Below, piece after piece: positions 1 to 6,985 of a stretch of 64,000 bases of DNA. The notes beneath the pieces were generated by a model, which saw only the letters and a list, made by a program, of their open reading frames with translations, ran no database searches and had not been told where the DNA came from. The translations under genes and the position numbers were made by a program. This DNA comes from Cryobacterium sp. Y11 (GTDB lineage Bacteria; Actinomycetota; Actinomycetes; Actinomycetales; Microbacteriaceae). The stretch is taken from NCBI RefSeq assembly GCF_002929535.1, contig NZ_PJJO01000046.1:1-64000 (forward strand), read 5' to 3'. Numbering within the stretch: position 1 is the first letter of the stretch; every line of letters begins with the position of its first letter.

Positions 1-2
1 AC

Positions 3-395
3 GACCAGACACCAAATCCGACCGCGCTAAAACCCATCGTCACCGGGGAAGACGCCCACATCGTCACCCCGCGAGACGTTCAACAAGCGCGCAGCGGCGC
101 GGAAGCCTCAGCAGGGCTCGAGCGGCCACAGTTTGTCAGCCCAATACACCGGGGACGCGCATCGCCGACGCATCTATCCACTCAAGGAAGCGCGCCGCTT
201 CCCATATCCCAACCGAAAGGCCACCATGTCGAACCGCGCCCAAATCACCACAGCAACCGCCGCCCAGATCGCTTTCTACGACCAGTACGACTACGACATG
301 GACCCATTCACCGAACCCAGCTAACCGGCGACGGGTCGCATTCGCAACGAAGAGCCCAGCTGTGCGGTTCTGCCGGGCATAGGGGCTGTAACTGA
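3..395 (+). CDS. possible 3' end of a gene entering from the left edge
   Basis: A reading frame open from the window edge runs for 130 codons to a TGA. Its first ~60 codons have a protein-like composition (for example DAHIVTPRDVQQAR), but the second half is rich in Pro, His and Arg and looks like an out-of-frame shadow of the small gene at 226. A frameshift or a different true end is possible. No family is recognised. It belongs to the accessory stretch left of the tRNA boundary. Confidence 0.2.
   Translation, partial: DQTPNPTALKPIVTGEDAHIVTPRDVQQARSGAEASAGLERPQFVSPIHRGRASPTHLSTQGSAPLPISQPKGHHVEPRPNHHSNRRPDRFLRPVRLRHGPIHRTQLTGDGSHSQRRAQLCGSAGHRGCN
226..324 (+). CDS. 32-aa acidic-tailed peptide
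   Basis: Short ORF starting at an ATG 5 nt after a GAAAGG ribosome-binding sequence and encoding a 32-residue peptide with a Tyr/Asp-rich tail (FYDQYDYDMDPF). The longer frame that starts at 133 has an Arg-rich, unnatural N-terminus, so the internal ATG is preferred. No homologous family is recognised. It is followed by two more short genes on the same strand, a pattern common in phage-derived or conjugative elements; that origin is inferred from context only. Confidence 0.4.
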   Translation: MSNRAQITTATAAQIAFYDQYDYDMDPFTEPS

Positions 396-409
396 GAGGG
401 AGAATTGAG

Positions 410-601
410 ATGAATTCCGCAGAAGCAATGGCCGTTTTGGAGGGTCTTCGGGCCGAGAAACGATCCCGAAAACTGGCCGGCGGCATGTACTCGGGCTCCT
501 TTGCCCATCACAAACAAGCCGAGCGTGCGATGTTTGATGCACAGGCCGCCTATATGAGAGCTAAGGCCACAGAATCGCGGTTGGTTGCCGCTGGGGGCTG
601 A
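410..601 (+). CDS. 63-aa hypothetical protein, helical
   Basis: ATG preceded by a good purine-rich ribosome-binding site (GAGAGGGAG, about 7 nt upstream). The 63-residue product is Ala/Arg/Glu-rich and predicted by eye to be mostly helical (MNSAEAMAVLEGLRAEKRSR at the start). No domain recognised. It lies 85 nt after the 32-aa ORF and in the same orientation as the following small membrane peptide, so the three may be one transcript of an accessory element. Confidence 0.5.
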   Translation: MNSAEAMAVLEGLRAEKRSRKLAGGMYSGSFAHHKQAERAMFDAQAAYMRAKATESRLVAAGG

Positions 602-765
602 TCTGACGGGGTATCTGCGCCAGTTGCAGCAGCTGGACGGGGTGTGCGGCTGACTGCTTGGAGGGGCTACAGCCGGCCCCAAACCGCGTTTGTCGCAAAG
701 GCAGTTTTCGCCGCATTTTTATAGGTAGCAGGCAAGATCGCCAGCTAACTATGAAAGAGGCAAAG

Positions 766-903
766 ATGGAATCTGTAATCGGCAATCTCATCACCGCACC
801 CGTGCTTGACCAAGTGATCTCGCTCCTCACCTTCACGACCATCTTCATCTGGTGGCCGATTCATTTCGCGATCAGCACCATCCTCGACCACGTACGCGCC
901 TAA
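766..903 (+). CDS. 45-aa single-pass membrane peptide
   Basis: The ATG at 766 is preceded by GAAAGAGG about 5 nt upstream and opens a 45-residue protein dominated by a hydrophobic stretch (LLTFTTIFIWWPIHFAIS), so a small integral membrane protein is likely. The upstream ATG at 658 gives a Cys/Arg-rich extension without a ribosome-binding site. Its stop overlaps by 4 nt the stop of the convergent MmpS-like gene. Function unknown. Confidence 0.45.
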   Translation: MESVIGNLITAPVLDQVISLLTFTTIFIWWPIHFAISTILDHVRA

Positions 904-1502
904 TACGGCACTCCATACGAGCAAGTCGCGATTGTGTAGCCGCCGCTCGAGGTGTTCTCTGAGACCACAACGCCGTCCAGCTCAATTCGACAGGTGACCG
1001 CGCCGGTCTCGCCCCGGTTCTGCGCGGCTATGTAGAGAGATGCGCCCGGCTCGGAGGTGTGGGCTAGTCCCAATTCGCCGTCGCTGTTGCGCATCGGGAT
1101 CATGACAGTGTTCTGCTCCGTCCCGGATACTCGGCTGGCGGTGATGCTGGCCGAGGTTGCTGTTCCCTCTACGAAATACGTTGCTCGTAGGGCTGGCTCG
1201 GATGACTGGTCCGATGTCGCATTGCTGTCTGACGATCTGTTCGCGGAGCCGGCAATCTGGACCACGAGAACAATCCCGATTACGACTGCTAAGACCGCGA
1301 CGGTCAGGCCGAAGCACCCGAGCATCGGTTTCTTGGGAGGCGCCGGTGCGGGTGCCGGTTGCGGAACCGGCATGCCGTCCGGGACCGCATTGCTTCCGGA
1401 TGGCCGTGCATAGGCAGTCCAGACCGATCCGTCCCAATAGCGCTCGGCGCCGGAAGATCGCGGGTCGGGATACCAGCCGGAGGAGGGACGATTTGCGGTC
1501 AT
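900..1502 (-). CDS. DUF2510 / MmpS-like membrane-anchored protein
   Basis: About 200 residues. Order of parts: an N-terminal DUF2510 module (GWYPDP...RYWDGSVWT), a Pro/Ala linker, one transmembrane helix (about residues 62-82), then an extracytoplasmic domain of the MmpS type with the hallmarks ASLYIAAQNRG, VTCRIELDG and SENTSSGGYTIATCS. MmpS proteins in mycobacteria partner MmpL transporters and have a beta-sandwich periplasmic domain; no MmpL gene is nearby here, so it is a stand-alone MmpS-like protein as often seen in Actinobacteria. ATG 1502 gives the natural N-terminus; a GTG seven codons upstream (1523) is possible and neither start has a well-spaced ribosome-binding site. Confidence 0.7.
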   Translation of the reverse strand: MTANRPSSGWYPDPRSSGAERYWDGSVWTAYARPSGSNAVPDGMPVPQPAPAPAPPKKPMLGCFGLTVAVLAVVIGIVLVVQIAGSANRSSDSNATSDQSSEPALRATYFVEGTATSASITASRVSGTEQNTVMIPMRNSDGELGLAHTSEPGASLYIAAQNRGETGAVTCRIELDGVVVSENTSSGGYTIATCSYGVPY

Positions 1503-1657
1503 CTTCCCAGCATGGACCACCACTCAACAGGGACACGCTACCGGATTGCCCCAGCTTGGGGGTGAGTATGCGCCGGCCTCCAAGCTTCCGCCGCATGTTC
1601 CTAGTAGAGCGGTAGCCACTCGGCCGTCGCCAATTTAGAGGAGAGCGAGCATCAAAA

Positions 1658-2185
1658 ATGTCCCAGCACCCGCGGTTTGTAGGTACCCATGATTACGTAA
1701 GCGAAAATATTGATCTTCAGCTTGAGCTCAGTCCGGATAAAACCCGGCTGACCGTTGCGCCCGCTTGTGCGACCACATACCGGCAATTGCTCCTCGGTTG
1801 TGAACCGGGCTTCGCAGCTGAGCTGTATGAACGGCCCCATTTGGAACGAGAAATGCTCCGCCGTGCGCAGCGACAGGGGTCCTGTCATTTGGACTACCTC
1901 TCGCTCGCAGAGAATCTCTCCATCATCGAAGGCACCGATCTCGAGGCCTACGCGTGGTCGGTACTCCCCCGCTGGCGAACCGTCACGATCCGCTCCGGTG
2001 GCCGCCAGATCGCCTACGCCGGCATCGTTAACGAGAACACCACACCGGCTTCCTTCACACAACGGCTGGCTGATGAAACTGGCTCAATGCAAGGCATGGT
2101 CTGGGATGTCCTAAAATTCTGCGCGGTCATCGCCGTCGGCTGGTACGCCCTCAACTGGATCGGCAGTTTTTTCACCGGGCAGTAA
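1658..2185 (+). CDS. orphan protein with C-terminal membrane anchor
   Basis: 175-residue protein starting at an ATG downstream of GAGGAGAG. Residues 1-145 are soluble and mixed in charge, with no domain I recognise. The last ~25 residues form one hydrophobic helix (VLKFCAVIAVGWYALNWIG) followed by a short polar end, i.e. a tail-anchored topology with most of the protein in the cytoplasm. It lies in the accessory stretch between the MmpS-like gene and a short ORF. No family assignment is possible from sequence reading. Confidence 0.6.
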   Translation: MSQHPRFVGTHDYVSENIDLQLELSPDKTRLTVAPACATTYRQLLLGCEPGFAAELYERPHLEREMLRRAQRQGSCHLDYLSLAENLSIIEGTDLEAYAWSVLPRWRTVTIRSGGRQIAYAGIVNENTTPASFTQRLADETGSMQGMVWDVLKFCAVIAVGWYALNWIGSFFTGQ

Positions 2186-2260
2186 CCGCAACACCCGGAG
2201 GCTGTTCAGTCGCCGGGCACCACAAGAACCGGGCATTCTACGGATGCCAGAAATAGAGGA

Positions 2261-2392
2261 ATGAATGCTCCAACGAACACAGATCACAATGCACACGGCA
2301 GCAGGCCGCCCGTTTACATCCCACCGCAATCGAAAAGTGACAGCACCCACCTCCGCTACCGGCCCAAGCGCTGGCCCCCGAGCCTTTGGTGA
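2261..2392 (+). CDS. 43-aa basic peptide ORF, possibly the front half of a broken gene
   Basis: ATG 3 nt after AGAGGA opens a 43-residue ORF whose sequence (PPVYIPPQSKSDSTHLRYRP) looks like a cytosolic, Pro-rich N-terminus. About 75 nt after its TGA a +1 frame encodes a clean hydrophobic helix ending at 2522. The two parts could be one small membrane protein split by a frameshift, or two unrelated short ORFs. Function unknown. Confidence 0.35.
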   Translation: MNAPTNTDHNAHGSRPPVYIPPQSKSDSTHLRYRPKRWPPSLW

Positions 2393-2399
2393 ACCTTAG

Positions 2400-2522
2400 T
2401 TCGCATGGGGTACCACGAGCAGGTTTGAAAAATCGGGAGTTTCGGCATTTCACCAGATCGCACTCGTGACCGCGGTCATCGCTGCCGTCGGGATCTTTGC
2501 CGCGGTCATGGCATTTATCTAA
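2400..2522 (+). pseudogene. hydrophobic C-terminal remnant
   Basis: Stop-free frame after a TAG at 2397, with no ATG and only a GTG at 2466. It ends in a perfect transmembrane-like segment (LVTAVIAAVGIFAAVMAFI) and a TAA just before the IS element. Best read as the tail of a small membrane protein whose front half may be the ORF at 2261 in another frame. The inference rests only on composition. Confidence 0.3.
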
Positions 2523-2564
2523 GCAAAAACATCAGTCCTGGCCAGCAGCCGCACACCAATGGTG

Positions 2565-2588
2565 GGCAGTTTCTACTGGTCGTTGCGA
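2565..2588 (+). repeat. IS30 left inverted repeat
   Basis: Begins GGCAGTTTCTA and ends GGTCGTTGCGA. It matches the reverse complement of 3785-3808 at 22 of 24 positions, the two mismatches falling in the middle. Confidence 0.85.
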
Positions 2589-2609
2589 ATCCCGAGCAGG
2601 GAGAAACCA

Positions 2610-3800
2610 ATGGTCAGATTTGCACCGAACAAGATGCCGGCAGCGGTTAACCGTCGTTACTTCGTATTGATTCGACAGGGCCTGTCGGGGTCTGAGGCGG
2701 CCCGACAGGTCGGAGTGTCGCTCAGTTGCGGATCGTTGTGGTTCATCGATGCTGGCAGTATGACTGTCGTCGAACGCGTTCCCATTAGTTCTCGCTATTT
2801 CTCTCAGGACGATCGAATCGAAATCGGAGACGGCCTCGCTGCAGGCGAGGCCGTGAAAGGGATCGCTGTCCGGATTGGGAAAAGCTTCCAGAGCGTCTAT
2901 CGAGAGATTGCACGCAACCGCAAGGCGGACGGCACCTACCAGCCATGGTTCGCCCACAACCGGGCCCATGTGCAGCGCAAGCGGCCGACGATCCGCGTCT
3001 TCGAGGAGGTCCCAGCTCTTCGAAGCATCGTCGCGGCGAAACTTGCGAAGCGATGGTCGCCGGGCCAGATCAGCAGATGGCTGAGACGACGCTATCCGAA
3101 CAAACTCACCTGGCACGTCTGTCCTGAGACGATCTACGACGGTGTTTATCGCGGGCTGATCGTCGTGGCCACCCCGGCGAACCTGCGCACGGGACGCACG
3201 TACCGGCACCGTCGCGGGCGCGGCAGATCCAAAGACGGTTCAATGAAGCAGTCGACCGTAATGTGCTCCATCCACGAACGCCCACCACACGTCGAATCCC
3301 GGCTCCAAGCCGGGCATTGGGAAGGAGACCTTATTTTGGGCTCCAGTAACGGCTCAGCAATTGCCACGCTCGAGGAACGCAAGACTCGCATGACGATCCT
3401 CGTCTTCCTCCAGAGCGACCACAGCGCACAAACCGTCGGTGACGCACTCATTGGTGCGTTCTCGAGCCTGCCATCGTCGCTCCGGCGCACGCTGACATGG
3501 GATCAAGGCAACGAAATGTTCCATCACAAGCGCATCGAGACGAAGACTGGGCTTCGTATTTACTTTGCCGACCCGCACTCGCCGTGGCAGCGAGGGACTA
3601 ATGAAAACACCAATGGGCTCCTGCGCCAATATTTCCCGAAGGGGACTGACCTCAGCCAGTGGGACCAAGATCACCTCAACGCTGTGGCCGACGAACTTAA
3701 CGGTCGACCCAGAGCCTGCCTCAAAGACCGCACACCCCATCAGGCCATGAGACGATTAGGACACAGAACTAAGGCACACACGACTCGCAACGACCCCTAG
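2610..3800 (+). CDS. IS30 family transposase
   Basis: 396-residue DDE transposase that cuts and joins the element ends. The N-terminal ~95 residues carry helix-turn-helix regions (LSGSEAARQVGVS; a second around FQSVYREIARNR). The catalytic core shows Asp in GHWEGDLILG, Asp in TWDQGNE and Glu in GTNENTNGLLRQYFPKG, the usual IS30 DDE arrangement. ATG 2610 is preferred because it follows GGGAG and lies inside the element; the in-frame ATG at 2559 is outside the left repeat. Full family length, so the element may still be active. Confidence 0.92.
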   Translation: MVRFAPNKMPAAVNRRYFVLIRQGLSGSEAARQVGVSLSCGSLWFIDAGSMTVVERVPISSRYFSQDDRIEIGDGLAAGEAVKGIAVRIGKSFQSVYREIARNRKADGTYQPWFAHNRAHVQRKRPTIRVFEEVPALRSIVAAKLAKRWSPGQISRWLRRRYPNKLTWHVCPETIYDGVYRGLIVVATPANLRTGRTYRHRRGRGRSKDGSMKQSTVMCSIHERPPHVESRLQAGHWEGDLILGSSNGSAIATLEERKTRMTILVFLQSDHSAQTVGDALIGAFSSLPSSLRRTLTWDQGNEMFHHKRIETKTGLRIYFADPHSPWQRGTNENTNGLLRQYFPKGTDLSQWDQDHLNAVADELNGRPRACLKDRTPHQAMRRLGHRTKAHTTRNDP

Positions 3801-3808
3801 AAACTGCC
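3785..3808 (-). repeat. IS30 right inverted repeat
   Basis: Reverse complement begins GGCAGTTTCTA and ends GGTCGTTGCGA. It overlaps the last codons and the TAG stop of the transposase (3798-3800) and supplies the last codons and stop (3797-3799) of the truncated hsdM on the other strand. Confidence 0.85.
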
Positions 3809-3913
3809 GTCCCCCGGGTCCACCGGTCCCCGTAGTGCATTTGCCGCAGTCCACAGTGCTGATTCGAGCTGCTGCTGGGTCAGATGCTGTGGTGTGGTGC
3901 CGATCAATGCCAT
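3797..3913 (-). pseudogene. hsdM: type I restriction-modification methyltransferase HsdM, N-terminal stub cut by IS30
   Basis: A 38-codon ORF starts at an ATG preceded by AAGGGG. Residues 11-35 (LTQQQLESALW, TAANALRGPVDPGD) match the very conserved start of one HsdM subfamily, which normally continues with FKTYIFPLLFFKR. Here the sequence runs straight into the IS30 right end, which adds three codons and a stop. The remaining ~450+ codons are not found on the other side of the element. The N6-adenine methyltransferase and specificity/restriction subunits are therefore absent from this window. Recognition is from memory of the family and is the basis of the call. Confidence 0.75.
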
Positions 3914-4045
3914 GTACTGGGTGCCCCTTGGATCTATTGTCAGCAGCCTTACTTGGCGCTACGAGTCTCCAGTCTGCCAGCCCGAAGCATTCTGGCGGCC
4001 ATGCAACCCGACTTGCGCCTCCAACAGGGGCCCAGCATCAGCGCC

Positions 4046-4479
4046 CTATATCCGACCAGCCCGCATAACCCCCAGCTCAACCAGCGATTCCACCAGTGTT
4101 TCCGCCGTCGCCGAATTAACCACAACAACGTTCTTCAGAACCGGAACCGGCCACCCCCGAAGAGCAAAGGAATCACTCGCTAAAATCAACGGGAACTCTC
4201 GTTCCCAGCTCCAAACGATCTCCGACGCCGGCCGTTCGCGGCTTGCGAAGATGGCTGTGAGGGTGTCTTCATCCTCCTCATCTGGGTCGAACAAGCCCTT
4301 GTCGACCAATGCCAGCATCTCTAATCCCTGCGTCGCGTTGGCTGCCTTCAACGCCAGCGCGGTCAGCTGGGGCCCGGCATCTCCCAGCAAGAAAAGTCGT
4401 CCGGGTAAAGAGCACCCAAAATGTCATCGAAGGTCTCAGCTAAAACCGCATAGCCGTTGTTACTCTCCGCCCACAGCAT
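4046..4479 (-). pseudogene. orphan gene with one frameshift, coupled to the gene at 4479-5006
   Basis: ATG 4479 overlaps the upstream gene's stop in TGATG, implying translational coupling. The first frame encodes 29 natural residues (MLWAESNNGYAVLAETF...YPDDF) and then the wrong frame. From about 4391 a different frame continues with convincing protein sequence (LLGDAGPQLTALALKAAN through VESLVELGVMRAGRI) to the stop at 4046. One missing base around 4390-4396, next to a TTTTC run, would restore a ~144-residue protein. It could be a real mutation, a sequencing error, or less likely programmed slippage. No family recognised. Confidence 0.5.
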
Positions 4480-5006
4480 CACTGCAACGCTCCCCACTGA
4501 ATCAAAGCAGCCACTTGCAGTGAGTCGGCCAGTGTTCGACTCGAGCTCGCGTCGATGAGCCACACGTTCCCGGTTGGAATTTGGCTCGCATGGAGCTGGC
4601 TGTGCATGAGCGCGAGCCGCGGCTGATTGCTCGGCCAGATGAAATGAAATCCGGGCGGCGGACCACCCTTGCTGGCTGCGAGCATCCGGCGGATGTGTTC
4701 AGGCTGATTCGCCAGTAGCCAATCCCCTTTCTCGGCCTCCTGATCGTTGATGAATTCTGCTTGAACTTCCTCGGCAGTCTGTAGCGCGAAAGCTAGGCGG
4801 GCTTGATGTCGGGCGTGGGAAGGCATGAGTACGTCATAGCCGGGGACGCAGGCAGCGATCACCCCGTCTGTGCTCGGTACGAGCATGAGGGCGCCACCAA
4901 GAAGTTCGCCCGTTACCCAGAAGACAGCTGCGACTTCGGACGCCCAAGGGTCGTCGTTCTCGGGATCAATGAATGGGTGATCTATGGGCATACAGAGACT
5001 ATGCAC
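4479..5006 (-). CDS. orphan soluble protein, 175 aa
   Basis: Acidic-to-neutral protein without signal peptide or membrane helix. Features include a hydrophobic N-terminal third (VAAVFWVTGELLGGALMLVP) and a C-terminal segment VWLIDASSSRTLADSLQVAALIQWG. No domain recognised. The start at 5006 has a weak GGAA eight nucleotides upstream; an in-frame ATG at 4991 is an alternative. Its stop overlaps the start of the frameshifted gene downstream, and the hsdM stub follows, so the three minus-strand genes may once have formed one transcript. Function unknown. Confidence 0.6.
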   Translation of the reverse strand: MHSLCMPIDHPFIDPENDDPWASEVAAVFWVTGELLGGALMLVPSTDGVIAACVPGYDVLMPSHARHQARLAFALQTAEEVQAEFINDQEAEKGDWLLANQPEHIRRMLAASKGGPPPGFHFIWPSNQPRLALMHSQLHASQIPTGNVWLIDASSSRTLADSLQVAALIQWGALQ

Positions 5007-5084
5007 GGCGTTCCGGCCGCAGAGTCGCTGGTTGATCCGGTCTGTGAATCACAGCGCAACCGGTACGCTAAGTAGGCATGGTGT

Positions 5085-5161
5085 GGGGGTGTAGCTCAGC
5101 TGGTTAGAGCAATGGACTCATAATCCATCGGTCCCGGGTTCAAGTCCCGGCGCCCCTACCA
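5085..5161 (+). tRNA. tRNA with CAT anticodon (Met elongator or Ile2)
   Basis: Complete 77-nt cloverleaf with encoded CCA. Acceptor GGGGGTG pairs with CGCCCCT (one G-U at the end), D-arm GCTCAGCTGGTTAGAGC, anticodon stem ATGGA/TCCAT with loop CTCATAA, T-arm CCGGG-TTCAAGT-CCCGG. The CTCATAA loop is shared by elongator tRNA-Met and the lysidine-modified tRNA-Ile2, so the charge cannot be decided from the loop alone. It lies inside the island edge, 312 nt from a half tRNA of the same class in opposite orientation. Confidence 0.9.
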
Positions 5162-5472
5162 TTGCACTTCTCACAGCCGCCTCTGAGGGCTCCCGCGCGA
5201 ATTATCTGCCGGTGATGCGACCTCGGGACTGGATCGTCCCGTCATGCAACGTCACCGGCACTTTTGTGCGCAAACTCTTGACTCCGGTACGCGCAAAACT
5301 CGGCTGATATCCGCCTGCCAAATCACCGTGTCTGTGTGCGATTGACAGCGTCGAAAAAGGGCGTTCGAGCTGTCTTGTCTCAGCGATAGGTAGCTAGATA
5401 GGTAGCTGGGATTTTGCGTGCTTTCCTAAAAGTACTGGTCAAAGGCTGTTTTTCTGCAATAAATACCATAAT
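5162..5472. other. non-coding island edge with short repeats
   Basis: No supportable gene. Two perfect 11-bp direct repeats GATAGGTAGCT lie at 5385-5395 and 5397-5407 with a 12-bp period, and GCGCAAA(A)CTC occurs twice near 5268 and 5292. Such short direct repeats resemble integrase arm-type sites, but this is only suggestive. A start-less minus-strand frame (about 5202-5393) is open but not convincingly coding. Confidence 0.4.
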
Positions 5473-5520
5473 GCCGACGGATTATGAGTCCGCTGCTCTA
5501 ACCAGCTGAGCTACCGCCCC
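5473..5520 (-). pseudogene. 5' half of a CAT-anticodon tRNA gene
   Basis: The minus strand reads an acceptor 5' strand (GGGGCGG), D-arm TAGCTCAGCTGGTTAGAGC, then an anticodon arm GCGGA-CTCATAA-TCCGT, and stops matching a tRNA after CGG in the variable loop. The T-arm, 3' acceptor strand and CCA are missing. It differs from the intact tRNA at 5085 in the acceptor and anticodon stems, so it is not a simple copy. The break point lies exactly where accessory DNA meets the conserved backbone, as expected for a tRNA used as an integration site. Confidence 0.8.
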
Positions 5521-5559
5521 AAAATGGCACAACGAGAACGTCGCGCCAGACATACGTGA

Positions 5560-6831
5560 CTACTCGGGCAGGTGTGCCGAGGCCTCGTTGGTGACCAGAT
5601 CGCCCACCGGCTCCCCACGATACAGGCATTCGAATGTGTTCAGCGTTCGCTTGATGTCGTGCGCCCCGATGAGCTTGAGCGACTCGCGCTTCTGCGCCTT
5701 GAGGTTCTCCGGCGTCGAGGCGAGCACGAGAGTGAGTTTGTCGGCGAGATCTTGCGCGTCGCTGGGCTTAAACAGGTATCCGTTCGCGTGGTCGTGCACG
5801 AGGTGCGGCAGCGCCATGGCGTTGGCGGCGACGATCGGCAGCCCGGAGGCCATGGCCTCCATTGTGGCGATGCTCTGCAGCTCGGCGATCGACGGCATCG
5901 CGAAGACGGTGGCCCGCGAGTAGGCCGCGCGCAGCTGATCATCCGTTACATAACCGGTGAAGGTGACCCGCGAGGTGATACCCAGGGTGTCGGCTAGGTG
6001 CTCCAGATTGCGTTTCTGATCGCCCCCGCCAACAATCTCAACCCGAGCGTCCAGGTCGGGCGACAGCAAAGCCGCGGCCTGCAGCAGCACGTCGATCTGC
6101 TTTTCGCCAGTCACCCGTCCTACAAACAAGATTCGGTTCTCGGTGCGTGGCTCAAAATTCGGAGCGTAATTGTCGGCGTCGATGCCGCAGGAGATGGCAT
6201 GCACGCCGGTGAGACCGGTGTATTTCTCCAGGAATTGTGCGGCGCGGCGCGTCGGCGTGGTGACGGCGGCAGCGCGACCAAAGGTGCGCCGGGCGGCGCG
6301 CCAGGCCGCCTTGATCACGCGATCTTGCAGGCCGACCGGTACCAGGGAAAACTTCACCATGTTCTCGGGCATGAAATGGTTCGTGCCGATTAGACGAATG
6401 CCACGCTTCGCCGCCTCAATCGACACGCCACGCCCGACGTTGATGTGCGATTGAAAATGCACAACGTCGGGGCGGAACGAATCCAGAATGCGCCGGCTCT
6501 CGCCGCGAACCAACCACGGCAGCGCAAATCGCAACCAATCGTGCGGATACCAGCGCCAGCTGTGCAGGCGATGCACCACCATCGACTGGCCCTCGTGCGT
6601 CTCGGTAAAGCTACCGTGTTTGCGCGATGCGGCCGGAGCCATGATCTGCACCTCGTGGCCGCGGGCCACCAGTCCAGCGGCCAGTCGCTCGGCAAAACGC
6701 GCGGCACCATTCACGTCGGGTGCGAAGGTATCGGCGGCAATGAGCACCCGAATCCGAGGTTTCGAGCTCGCCGCGCGCTCAGGCGCATCTCCCGGGGTCG
6801 GGCTGCTCTGCAAGTCGGTCGAATCTGACAA
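5560..6831 (-). CDS. GT4-family glycosyltransferase
   Basis: 423-residue GT-B glycosyltransferase of the GT4 (glycosyltransferase 1) type, close in appearance to actinobacterial mannosyltransferases acting on phosphatidylinositol mannosides or related glycolipids. The N-terminal domain begins VLIAADTFAPDVNGAARF after a ~27-residue polar leader. The C-terminal domain has the nucleotide-sugar motif E-x7-E in AELQSIATMEAMASGLP and a preceding GGGDQ turn. Probably cytoplasmic face of the membrane. Donor and acceptor cannot be fixed from sequence. It starts at TTG and is the first conserved gene after the tRNA-fragment boundary. Confidence 0.8.
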   Translation of the reverse strand: MSDSTDLQSSPTPGDAPERAASSKPRIRVLIAADTFAPDVNGAARFAERLAAGLVARGHEVQIMAPAASRKHGSFTETHEGQSMVVHRLHSWRWYPHDWLRFALPWLVRGESRRILDSFRPDVVHFQSHINVGRGVSIEAAKRGIRLIGTNHFMPENMVKFSLVPVGLQDRVIKAAWRAARRTFGRAAAVTTPTRRAAQFLEKYTGLTGVHAISCGIDADNYAPNFEPRTENRILFVGRVTGEKQIDVLLQAAALLSPDLDARVEIVGGGDQKRNLEHLADTLGITSRVTFTGYVTDDQLRAAYSRATVFAMPSIAELQSIATMEAMASGLPIVAANAMALPHLVHDHANGYLFKPSDAQDLADKLTLVLASTPENLKAQKRESLKLIGAHDIKRTLNTFECLYRGEPVGDLVTNEASAHLPE

Positions 6832-6933
6832 GTGGAGTGATCCCTACGTTGTTGGGCCGGGGCTCATCGTCCGGCAGGAAATCTCGGGCGCGCTGGCCAT
6901 AACGACGCAGCGCTCTCGAACCCTATTCTAAAC

Positions 6934-6956
6934 CGGGACACTCCTTCGGTGTCCCG
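6934..6956 (-). terminator. hairpin terminator after the EamA-like gene
   Basis: An 8-bp perfect stem CGGGACAC/GTGTCCCG with a 7-nt loop, 30 nt downstream of the minus-strand transporter stop. The following bases are only weakly T-rich. Confidence 0.5.
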
Positions 6957-6985
6957 CACCGTGAGACGCCAAAATTCTTCATCTT

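Larger units (their letters stand above)
2565..3808 (+). mobile_element. IS30-family insertion sequence, complete
   Basis: A 1244-bp element delimited by 24-bp imperfect inverted repeats (22/24 identical) and containing one IS30-type transposase gene. The right repeat includes the transposase stop codon. No convincing target-site duplication is visible: the left flank ends GGTG, the right begins GTCC. It lies within an hsdM gene on the opposite strand, directly after codon 35, and the rest of that gene is not on the left side of the element, so an adjacent deletion probably followed insertion. Confidence 0.85.

Noticed and set aside
3894..4523. 209-codon plus-strand open frame
   Set aside because: Ser/Arg/Pro-rich; the minus strand carries the better coding frames and the hsdM stub.
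5202..5393. Minus-strand stop-free frame in the tRNA-flanking spacer
   Set aside because: No start codon, no ribosome-binding site and no recognisable family; kept only as part of the non-coding description.
5085..5520. CRISPR-like arrangement of the two similar tRNA segments and short repeats
   Set aside because: Only two dissimilar units in opposite orientation, explained by tRNA genes; no spacer array anywhere in the window.
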